A stretch of DNA of 5,641 nt from Phycisphaeraceae bacterium (GTDB lineage: Bacteria > Planctomycetota > Phycisphaerae > Phycisphaerales > Phycisphaeraceae): contig SKPT01000452.1 in the NCBI GenBank assembly GCA_007119405.1, positions 1 to 5,641 of the forward strand, read 5' to 3'. Below are positions 1-4,732 of this stretch, in pieces. Each line of letters begins with the position of its first letter. The stretch's first letter is position 1. The notes under the pieces were generated by a model. The model was not told the origin of the DNA. It saw only the letters and a list, made by a program, of their open reading frames with translations, and searched no databases. A program made the translations under genes and the position numbers.

Positions 1-1659
1 CTCGTCGTTATCGTGCAACGAGTTTCGCAATTCGAGCAAATGCGTGAACACCCCCTCGACACGCACCGGCGCCTGGTCGCCCGAGTCGATCACCCCGCCG
101 GGCCCCGTCTGCGCCAGGCCCAGGTGCTCGGCCGCCTGTCCGCCGTTGATCGACTCGACGCGGAACGTCTCGCCGCCGGCGGTGTTGTCTTGGAGCACGA
201 TGCCGTTGCCCGCGGCCGCGAAGCCCGGCGCCAGGTTGCCCGCGGGTACGCCGGCGTCGTCCGCGGCCGTCTCGATCGCGTCGATGACCTGGCCCACCGT
301 CGTCAGGCCGTCCAGGTTCACCTCGATGCGCGTGCCATCGGCGAGCGTGATGGCGATGTCCGCCTCACCATTGACCGTCTCGACGCCCACGCCCTGTCGG
401 AACTCGTCGAGCCGGGTGTGGCTGTCGAGCGAGCGCAGGCCCAGGTCGGTCGCCGTCGTCCCGCCGTTCTCGCCGATCGACAGATCCAGGCCTGAGACGG
501 TGCTGATCAGGTCCAGGCCCGTGCCGAGGTCGTTGACCTGCAACCGCAGGCCGAGGTTCAGCCCCGCGACGCTGTTTTTCATGTCCTCGATGGTCTGGGC
601 GTTGGAGAAATCGAGCGTGCGCGTCTGCTCGCCGAGGGTGATCTGCATCCCCGAGGCCAGATCCACGGCGGTGCCGAGGTCGGCCAGGCGCGTGGTATCG
701 GTCAGGCGCGGGTGGACGCTGGGCCCGGTGTCGGTGGCGGAGGCGGCGTCGAGGCGCAGGCCGAGCGTCCGCGCCGTCTCCCCGCCGGGGTTGTCGGCGA
801 TGCTGATCGTGTGCCCGGCGTTGGCGGTCAGCGCGAAGCCCTGGCCCGTCAGCGCCAGGTCGCCGGCCGCCGGGTCGATGTCGGCGATGGCGCCGTTGAT
901 GCGGTTGACGATGTCGCCGAGCGTGTCCGCCCCGGCCAGGTCGACGCTGGTTGGCTGGCCATTGACGGTCAACTGCACCGGCCCGAGGCTCACGCCCTGC
1001 TGCGTGGCGCCGTCGACGTCGGCCAGGCGGGTGTCGGCGGTCGCCAGCGGCTGAAGGTCGATCGGCGAGGCGACACGCGCCGAGACGGCCCCGAAGGCGT
1101 CGATGCCGTGGGCGTTGATCGCCTGGCCGGTGAGCGTGCGCGGGTCGAGCTGGAGCGTCTGGCCATTGCCCGTGTAGCGGATGCCGCCGTCGAACCACTC
1201 GAACGGCCGATCGTTGCCCGTCGTGCCGCCGAACAGCGCGATGCCCTGGTGGTTGGCGTTGGCCAGATCGAGCATCGCGGCGATCGCGGCGTCGATCTCC
1301 TGGGCCGCGGCCTGGCGCGTGCCGGCGTCGGCGCCCAGGCCGATCTCACCCAGCGCCCGGCCATGGGCGTCGACGAGGATGCCGTTGGCTTCCGACAGCG
1401 CGTGATCCACGCGATCCAGCGTCGTGCGCGCGTGAGACAGGTCACGCTCCTGCTGCTCGGCCCCGGCCAACTGCTGGCGCAGCAGCAGGATCGCCGGCGC
1501 CTTGGCCGCGGCGTCCGACGGCCGATTCACCTGCTTGCCCGTGGCGATCTGCTCCTGCGCCTGCGCCAGACGCGCGTTCGTCCGCTGAAGGTGCGCCAGC
1601 AGATTGTCGCTGGTCTGCAACGCACTGGATCGCGACAGGATGGGCGGGAGGCTGCTCAT
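1..1659 (-). CDS. flgL: Flagellar hook-associated protein 3 (FlgL), C-terminus cut by the window edge
   Basis: FlgL is the outer of the two hook-filament junction proteins. It is exported by the flagellar type III apparatus and sits between FlgK and the filament. From the ATG at 1659 the frame is open to base 1, giving 553 residues and no stop. Residues about 17-140 are the flagellin-type helical N-domain, with the signature QIATGKQVNRPSDAAAKAP at 37-55 and the ALFGGT stretch at 141-146 typical of FlgL. Residues 532-553 (VRVEGVFTHLLELRNSLHDN and on) look like the start of the C-terminal flagellin helix, so I estimate roughly 100 residues are missing to the left. Between them lie three divergent copies of a flagellin-hook-IN-like module, making the protein about twice the size of enteric FlgL (about 317 residues). 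An in-frame TAA at 1665-1663 rules out an upstream start. No Shine-Dalgarno is visible, because a C-rich heptad repeat occupies that place. It is the last gene of the series in view, 204 bases after flgK. Confidence 0.93.
   Translation of the reverse strand, partial: MSSLPPILSRSSALQTSDNLLAHLQRTNARLAQAQEQIATGKQVNRPSDAAAKAPAILLLRQQLAGAEQQERDLSHARTTLDRVDHALSEANGILVDAHGRALGEIGLGADAGTRQAAAQEIDAAIAAMLDLANANHQGIALFGGTTGNDRPFEWFDGGIRYTGNGQTLQLDPRTLTGQAINAHGIDAFGAVSARVASPIDLQPLATADTRLADVDGATQQGVSLGPVQLTVNGQPTSVDLAGADTLGDIVNRINGAIADIDPAAGDLALTGQGFALTANAGHTISIADNPGGETARTLGLRLDAASATDTGPSVHPRLTDTTRLADLGTAVDLASGMQITLGEQTRTLDFSNAQTIEDMKNSVAGLNLGLRLQVNDLGTGLDLISTVSGLDLSIGENGGTTATDLGLRSLDSHTRLDEFRQGVGVETVNGEADIAITLADGTRIEVNLDGLTTVGQVIDAIETAADDAGVPAGNLAPGFAAAGNGIVLQDNTAGGETFRVESINGGQAAEHLGLAQTGPGGVIDSGDQAPVRVEGVFTHLLELRNSLHDNDE
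115..1032 (-). repeat. Three degenerate internal protein repeats in FlgL (flagellin-hook-IN-like modules)
   Basis: The middle of FlgL holds three divergent copies of one module, at residues 210-301 (bases 1032-757), 323-408 (693-436) and 415-515 (417-115). Each opens with TRL (TRLADVDG, TRLADLGT, TRLDEFRQ). Each continues with a beta-rich ITL/QLTVNG-type strand, a polar helix following a T (TLGDIVNRI, TIEDMKNSV, TVGQVIDAI) and a strand pair ending in LGL (RTLGL, TDLGL, EHLGL). The layout resembles the flagellin hook IN motif (Pfam Flagellin_IN), a surface domain inserted in flagellins and hook proteins. The family name is my recognition and was not computed. The copies differ too much to be a recent duplication. 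Confidence 0.7.
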
Positions 1660-1662
1660 GCG

Positions 1663-1690
1663 TTAGGGACTAGGGGTTAGGGGCTAGGGT
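1663..1690. repeat. Telomere-like G-rich heptad array, four units of YTAGGGN
   Basis: Four consecutive heptamers are present on the plus strand: TTAGGGA, CTAGGGG, TTAGGGG, CTAGGGT. The four G-tracts of 3-4 bases are separated by loops of 3-4 bases, which fits the usual G-quadruplex pattern. flgL is read from the other strand, so the G-rich strand is the template and the mRNA leader is C-rich. The array ends three bases before the flgL start codon, supplies the in-frame TAA ahead of it, and leaves no purine-rich ribosome binding site. Confidence 0.85.
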
Positions 1691-1696
1691 TCCGTG

Positions 1697-1808
1697 GGGT
1701 GCCACTGACAAGGCCGGCCGCGGCCTTGTCAGTGCGTCGCGCCCTTCGTGACCGTTATTCCAGTTTCAGACTGACAAGCTCCGCGGACTTCGCTTGTCAG
1801 TGGCACCC
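1697..1808. repeat. REP/BIME-like pair of palindromic units in inverted orientation
   Basis: Two units of about 38-39 bases face each other at 1697-1734 (plus) and 1808-1770 (minus), separated by about 35 bases. Both begin with GGGTGCCACTGACAAG (a perfect 16-base outer inverted repeat, 1697-1712 against 1793-1808), have CCGCGG in the middle, and end in CTTGTCAGT. Each unit is itself a hairpin. This is the architecture of bacterial REP sequences paired into a BIME, which are usually moved in trans by RAYT (Y1 family) transposases. No transposase is present here. A non-autonomous MITE-like element is the alternative. Confidence 0.7.
1703..1734. other. Perfect 14-bp stem, 4-base loop hairpin
   Basis: CACTGACAAGGCCG at 1703-1716 is the exact reverse complement of 1721-1734, leaving the loop GCCG. 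It forms the left unit of the inverted pair and is the most stable simple hairpin in the window. In the flgL direction it is followed by GCACCCCACGG and then the C-rich heptads, with no U-run, so it is not a canonical intrinsic terminator. It could stall the polymerase or protect the 3' end of flgK mRNA. Confidence 0.8.
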
Positions 1809-1828
1809 TTGCCCCGGCGCGACAACCT

Positions 1829-1858
1829 TTCGTGTTCATTCGTGTTCATTCGTGGCTA
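1829..1858. repeat. Decamer tandem array TTCGTGTTCA x2 plus TTCGTGGCTA
   Basis: Two identical decamers (1829-1838 and 1839-1848) are followed by a diverged third copy (1849-1858), which ends five bases before the flgK stop codon. On the flgK strand it reads as repeated CACGAATGAA. From memory, similar arrays occur between genes in planctomycetes and other large GC-rich genomes, but I could not check this. No function is evident. Confidence 0.8.
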
Positions 1859-1863
1859 TTCCC

Positions 1864-3552
1864 TCACACCATGTTCAGGATCGTCTGCATCATCTCGTCG
1901 ATCGCGGTGAGGAATCGGGCGCTGGCCTGGAAGCCGCGCTGATGTCGCAGCAGGTCGATCGCCTCCTCGTCCGGGCTCACGCCCGAGACCGACTGCTGCC
2001 TGGCCTTGAGGTTGTCGTGGACGACGCTGTCGGCCTCGGCCTGCTCGCGCACGCCCGCCAGCCGCGACGCGTGATCCTCCACGTGGCGATGCCAGTAGGC
2101 AACCAGGCTTTGGCCGTTCAGCGCCGCGCTCGGCTTCTCACGCAGCGCCGCCAGCGCGTGGGCGTTGGTGTTGTCGCCCGCCTCGTGCGTCGCCGACGCC
2201 GCCACGTGCGACGGGTTCGCCTGCACCGGCTGGTTCACCGCGATCGTCGCCGCGCTGTCGCCGGCGAAGAACGTGTTGATCCCCAGCGCCGCCAGCACCC
2301 CCGAGCTGTCCTCGCTGAAGCTCACCGTCTGACCGTCGCCGGCCGTCAGGCGCAGGCGATTGCCCGGCGTCAGCGACGCCGCCAGCCCGTCGACGCCGTC
2401 CAGCGCCGCGACCAGGTCGTTCATGGTCATCGGCGCGGGGTTCGTCGGGTCCAAGTCCACGCCGATCGTGGTGGTCGTGCGCTGATCGCCGCCGGCCTCG
2501 CCGACGTGCACCTTGAACGAGCCGTGGCCGACGGCGAACGCCAGCTCCGCGTCATCGCTGTTCAGCGCCGCGCCGGCGTCGGCCACCGCGTACGTGCCGG
2601 TGATCTGATCCGTCAGCTCGAGCCCCTGGCCCTGGCTGTGCACGCGATTGACCTGCCAGATCAGCTCGTGGGCCAGGGTCTCGACGTGGTTGATCGCGTC
2701 GACCAGGTCGTCGTTGCGGAAGCGCATCATCGCCGCCAGCTCGCCGCTGGCGGGGGTCACCGGCTCGCGGTTGTCGCCGACGACAAGCCGCGGCAGCGCG
2801 TCGCCCTCGGTGTGCAGCTCCAGGCCCCGGCTGCGCGTGCCGATGACCAGCGGCGTCGAGCCGACGTGCACGTCGACCTGCCCGTCGTGCGCGTGCGTCG
2901 AGATGTCGATGTACTGCGCCAGCTCGCCGAGCTTGGCGTCGCGCCGGTCGCGCAGCGAGCCGTTCTCCGCCGAGCCCGCCTCGCTCGTGGCGATCATGCG
3001 GTTCATCTCCGCGATCTCGCCCAGCAGGTCGTTGACGTGGCCCACGGTGTGGGTGATGGACTGTTGGACCTGCTTCTGCACGTCGCCGAGGCGGGCCCGC
3101 TGCTCCTGGAGGTAGCGCGTCAGCGTCTGCGCCTGCTCGACGAGCTGCATGCGCTCGCCGCCGCTCTGGGGGTTGTTGGCCACGGCGGTGAACGAGTTGA
3201 ACAGGGCGTCGAGGTGGGTGGTGAGGTTGGCGTCGTTGTACTGGCCATGGATCGCCTCGACCTGAGCCAGCAGTTGCTTGCGCATCTCCGAGCCGGCGAG
3301 ATCGGACCCGGCGTTGCGCAGGCGGGATTCCAGGGCCTCGTCGATCATGCGGGTGATCGACTGGATCTGCACCCCGCGCCCCAGGAACTGGCCGTCAACG
3401 CCCATCTGCCCCGCCAGCGGCGCCAGGTCCACGCGCTGGCGGTGATAGCCCGGCGTCGCCGCGTTGGCGAGGTTGTTGCCCACCGTCTGCAACGCAGCCT
3501 GGTTGGTCAGCAACCCCGTCCGGCCGATGTTCAGCGATGCATTAAGACTCAC
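1864..3552 (-). CDS. flgK: Flagellar hook-associated protein 1 (FlgK)
   Basis: FlgK is the first hook-filament junction protein, exported through the flagellar core and assembled on the hook tip under the HAP2 cap. It has 562 residues, close to the usual FlgK length of about 550. Residues 6-36 are the N-terminal rod/hook helix ending in the family motif NNLANAATPGY (26-36). A long helical coiled-coil region spans about 70-190. Residues 266-312 (SGELAAMMRFRNDD, then the HELIWQVNRVHSQG stretch) are the conserved FlgK core. Residues 376-428 are a single IN-like module ending GVLAALGINTFF. Residues 521-562 are the C-terminal Flg_bbr_C helix (DEEAIDLLRHQRGFQASARF). The start is a GTG at 3552-3550, giving MSLNASLNIGRTGL as expected for the family. 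A modest site GAGAAG (3563-3558) precedes it by 5 bases. The stop is TGA at 1866-1864. There is no cysteine, as is common for filament-axis proteins. Confidence 0.97.
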   Translation of the reverse strand: MSLNASLNIGRTGLLTNQAALQTVGNNLANAATPGYHRQRVDLAPLAGQMGVDGQFLGRGVQIQSITRMIDEALESRLRNAGSDLAGSEMRKQLLAQVEAIHGQYNDANLTTHLDALFNSFTAVANNPQSGGERMQLVEQAQTLTRYLQEQRARLGDVQKQVQQSITHTVGHVNDLLGEIAEMNRMIATSEAGSAENGSLRDRRDAKLGELAQYIDISTHAHDGQVDVHVGSTPLVIGTRSRGLELHTEGDALPRLVVGDNREPVTPASGELAAMMRFRNDDLVDAINHVETLAHELIWQVNRVHSQGQGLELTDQITGTYAVADAGAALNSDDAELAFAVGHGSFKVHVGEAGGDQRTTTTIGVDLDPTNPAPMTMNDLVAALDGVDGLAASLTPGNRLRLTAGDGQTVSFSEDSSGVLAALGINTFFAGDSAATIAVNQPVQANPSHVAASATHEAGDNTNAHALAALREKPSAALNGQSLVAYWHRHVEDHASRLAGVREQAEADSVVHDNLKARQQSVSGVSPDEEAIDLLRHQRGFQASARFLTAIDEMMQTILNMV

Positions 3553-3557
3553 GGCAG

Positions 3558-3563
3558 CTTCTC
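3558..3563 (-). promoter_or_regulatory. Probable ribosome binding site of flgK (GAGAAG)
   Basis: The minus strand reads GAGAAG followed by CTGCC and the GTG start. It is a weak purine-rich site with a 5-base spacer, and it lies 6 bases after the foot of the heptamer hairpin at 3570-3659. A weak site, a GTG start and a nearby hairpin suggest that flgK initiation may depend on local RNA structure. This is an inference. Confidence 0.5.
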
Positions 3564-3569
3564 AATTCG

Positions 3570-3659
3570 GAATGCAGAATGCAGAATGCAGAAACCAAGG
3601 CAACAAAGCCTGGCCGCCGCGGCGCTATTTCCGTTTTCTGCATTCTGCATTCCGCATTC
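3570..3659. repeat. Inverted arrays of GAATGCA heptamers forming a 25-bp hairpin between flgN and flgK
   Basis: The left arm at 3570-3594 has three perfect GAATGCA units plus GAAA. The right arm at 3635-3659 is its reverse complement with one mismatch in 25 (a GAATGCG unit). The 40-base loop contains a GC-rich GCCGCGGC palindrome. The structure fills most of the 116-base gap, starting 9 bases after the flgN stop and ending 17 bases before the flgK start. It has no U-tract, so it is better viewed as a dispersed repeat element or an mRNA stabiliser/attenuator than as a terminator. Confidence 0.85.
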
Positions 3660-3668
3660 ATCATTGCC

Positions 3669-4208
3669 TCATGCGGTGACGTTGATCGTTCGCACCGCGG
3701 TCGCGCCCGCCGCGGGCGCTCCCTCGGCTCCGTACGTGCACACGCCGGTGGACATCACGCCGATGGTCCGCACCACGCCCTGGATGTGGTGCATGAGCGT
3801 CTCGGTGGCGCGTCGGGCGATCGACGCCGCCTGCCGCACCTGCTCCATGCGCTCCACCAGCTGCTGGCGCAGCACCAGCACGCGCCCGCGCTGCGGCTCG
3901 GGCAGGTGCTCGGCCAACTCGCGCAGGCGCAGCGGCTGGCTCGCCTGCGGCGCCAGCTCCTGCGTCAGCGTGCCGACGAGCTGCATCCGCCGCGTCTCCA
4001 GCTCGGCCGCGCGGCGCAGCTTCTCCGACTCGAGCTCGGCGAGGCGGGTCACCGCGTCGCTGTCGGTGCCGCGCAGCGCCGCGCGCTTGCGCTCGAGCAG
4101 CTTGAAAAGCTCCTCGTGCACGCGCGTCGCCTCGCCCAGCACCTGCTCCAGCTCGCGCAGCGGCTGCGCCAGCGCCGGCGATAATTGAACGTGGCCTGCA
4201 TCAGCCAT
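3669..4208 (-). CDS. flgN: FlgN-type flagellar export chaperone
   Basis: FlgN proteins are cytoplasmic helical chaperones that bind the C-termini of FlgK and FlgL and deliver them to the export gate. This product has 179 residues, slightly longer than enteric FlgN (about 140). It is almost wholly helical and charged: residues 11-84 (LRELEQVLGEATRVHEELFK onward) and 93-148 form two long amphipathic helices typical of the FlgN fold. The last 30 residues, with TYGAEG at 158-163, are glycine/alanine-rich and probably flexible. The sequence family is weakly conserved, so the call rests on helical pattern, size and position directly before its two clients. The ATG at 4208 is preceded by a strong AAGGAGG site. 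A longer in-frame extension to 4547 exists but overlaps the rod-binding gene and is rejected. The start overlaps the end of flgJ by 8 bases, which suggests translational coupling. Confidence 0.85.
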   Translation of the reverse strand: MADAGHVQLSPALAQPLRELEQVLGEATRVHEELFKLLERKRAALRGTDSDAVTRLAELESEKLRRAAELETRRMQLVGTLTQELAPQASQPLRLRELAEHLPEPQRGRVLVLRQQLVERMEQVRQAASIARRATETLMHHIQGVVRTIGVMSTGVCTYGAEGAPAAGATAVRTINVTA

Positions 4209-4650
4209 GATGATCCACTGCCTCCTTCCGCTGATCGAGTCCGGCCTGTGCGGCCACGAACTTCTCCACCGCGTCCACGATCGGCAGGTTGCTGCCGCGC
4301 ACGATCTGCTCGGAAAGCAGCGTGTCCAGTTGCTGGTTGAACATGTCTTCGGCCGGCCCGCCGTGGAACCTGTCGCTGCCGAGCGTGCTGTCGCGCATCT
4401 TCGCGAGCATGGGCATGACGAAGGCCGTGGCCACGAGCTGCTCCGACGCCTCGCGCAAACGCGCCCGCTCGTGGTCGGCGTCCACGCCCGCCACGCCGTC
4501 CGCCTGCCGCTCGTCGTCCACCCGCGCCGCGACCATCGACTCGGCAAACAACGGCGCCCCCGCCACCGACGCCGACGGCGCCTCGACGCCCGAGCCCCCG
4601 TGCGGGGGGGCCTGCAACGGATTGACCATGCCCTGCATCATCACGCTCAT
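4201..4650 (-). CDS. flgJ: FlgJ-type rod-binding protein, no muramidase domain
   Basis: The N-terminal part of FlgJ acts in the periplasm as a rod cap or scaffold during rod assembly. From the ATG at 4650 the product is 149 residues. Residues 65-136 match the rod-binding domain: the LREASEQLVATAFVMPMLAK helix, MRDSTLGSDRFHGGPAEDMF, then a second helix pair NQQLDTLLSEQIVRGSNLPI and VDAVEKFVAAQ. The E. coli protein (313 residues) carries a C-terminal glucosaminidase domain for cutting peptidoglycan. It is absent here, as in many non-enteric bacteria, so another hydrolase must open the wall. Residues 1-64 are low-complexity, rich in Ala, Gly and Pro. A GTG at 4680 in the same frame would add 10 residues, and both candidates have nearly identical upstream context. 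The stop overlaps the flgN start. Confidence 0.85.
   Translation of the reverse strand: MSVMMQGMVNPLQAPPHGGSGVEAPSASVAGAPLFAESMVAARVDDERQADGVAGVDADHERARLREASEQLVATAFVMPMLAKMRDSTLGSDRFHGGPAEDMFNQQLDTLLSEQIVRGSNLPIVDAVEKFVAAQAGLDQRKEAVDHHG
4221..4227 (-). promoter_or_regulatory. Strong Shine-Dalgarno of flgN (AAGGAGG) inside the flgJ end
   Basis: The minus strand reads GGAAGGAGGCAG upstream of the flgN ATG. The AAGGAGG core lies 12 bases before the start, slightly longer than optimal. It is the best ribosome binding site in the window, and it fixes the flgN start at 4208 rather than the longer in-frame alternative. Confidence 0.75.
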
Positions 4651-4665
4651 CCCAAACCCTTGAAA

Positions 4666-4724
4666 AACCGCGAAATCCACCCCAATCCCTTCGCGTCCTT
4701 CGCGCTCTTCGCTGCTTCGCGGTT
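4666..4724. repeat. 9-base-period TTCGCG repeat with short inverted copy, flgI-flgJ gap
   Basis: TTCGCGTCC (4690-4698), TTCGCGCTC (4699-4707), TTCGCTGC (4708-4715) and TTCGCGGTT (4716-4724) follow each other with spacings of 9, 9 and 8 bases. The last copy is the reverse complement of AACCGCGAA at 4666-4674, so the set could fold as a loose 9-bp stem with a 41-base loop. It fills most of the 82-base gap and reaches into the alternative flgJ start region. No function is evident. Confidence 0.7.
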
Positions 4725-4732
4725 CTCCGACG

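Larger units (their letters stand above)
1660..1863. other. flgK-flgL intergenic gap, 204 bases, nearly all repeats
   Basis: This is the longest non-coding stretch in the window. Reading left to right it holds a G-rich heptad array (1663-1690), a head-to-head inverted repeat pair (1697-1808), a short GC-rich linker and a decamer array (1829-1858). I see no convincing promoter on the minus strand and no U-tract terminator, so whether flgL is co-transcribed with flgK or has its own promoter cannot be decided here. The plus-strand frame crossing the gap is an antisense shadow. Confidence 0.8.

Noticed and set aside
44..1054. A 336-residue plus-strand reading frame opposite flgL, and smaller overlapping ones at 13-495 and 712-1680
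   Set aside because: They are antisense to a clean FlgL reading and consist of low-complexity Arg/Pro/Ser or Arg/Val/Ala sequence.
365..1445. Minus-strand frames at 365-1198 and 990-1445
   Set aside because: They are out-of-frame readings within flgL. The frame from 1659 gives the recognisable flagellin-like protein.
1703..1734. Intrinsic terminator after flgK
   Set aside because: The hairpin is perfect, but no U-run follows it in the direction of transcription. A Rho-independent stop is not supported.
1801..1812. Possible sigma-54 promoter (TGGCAC, then TTGC) on the plus strand
   Set aside because: The spacer is 2 instead of 5 bases, no gene follows on the plus strand, and the bases belong to the REP-like unit.
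1663..1858. CRISPR array
   Set aside because: The repeats are 7-10 bases, directly contiguous and without unique spacers of regular length.
1699..4188. An 829-residue plus-strand reading frame crossing flgK, the gap and flgN
   Set aside because: It lies opposite well-recognised genes, runs through repeats, has arginine/valine/histidine-rich shadow composition and matches no family. GC-rich codon use on the minus strand explains the lack of stops.
4209..4547. N-terminal extension of FlgN by 113 residues
   Set aside because: The added sequence is a Trp/Arg/Ser-rich shadow of the rod-binding gene, and the strong AAGGAGG site points to the ATG at 4208.
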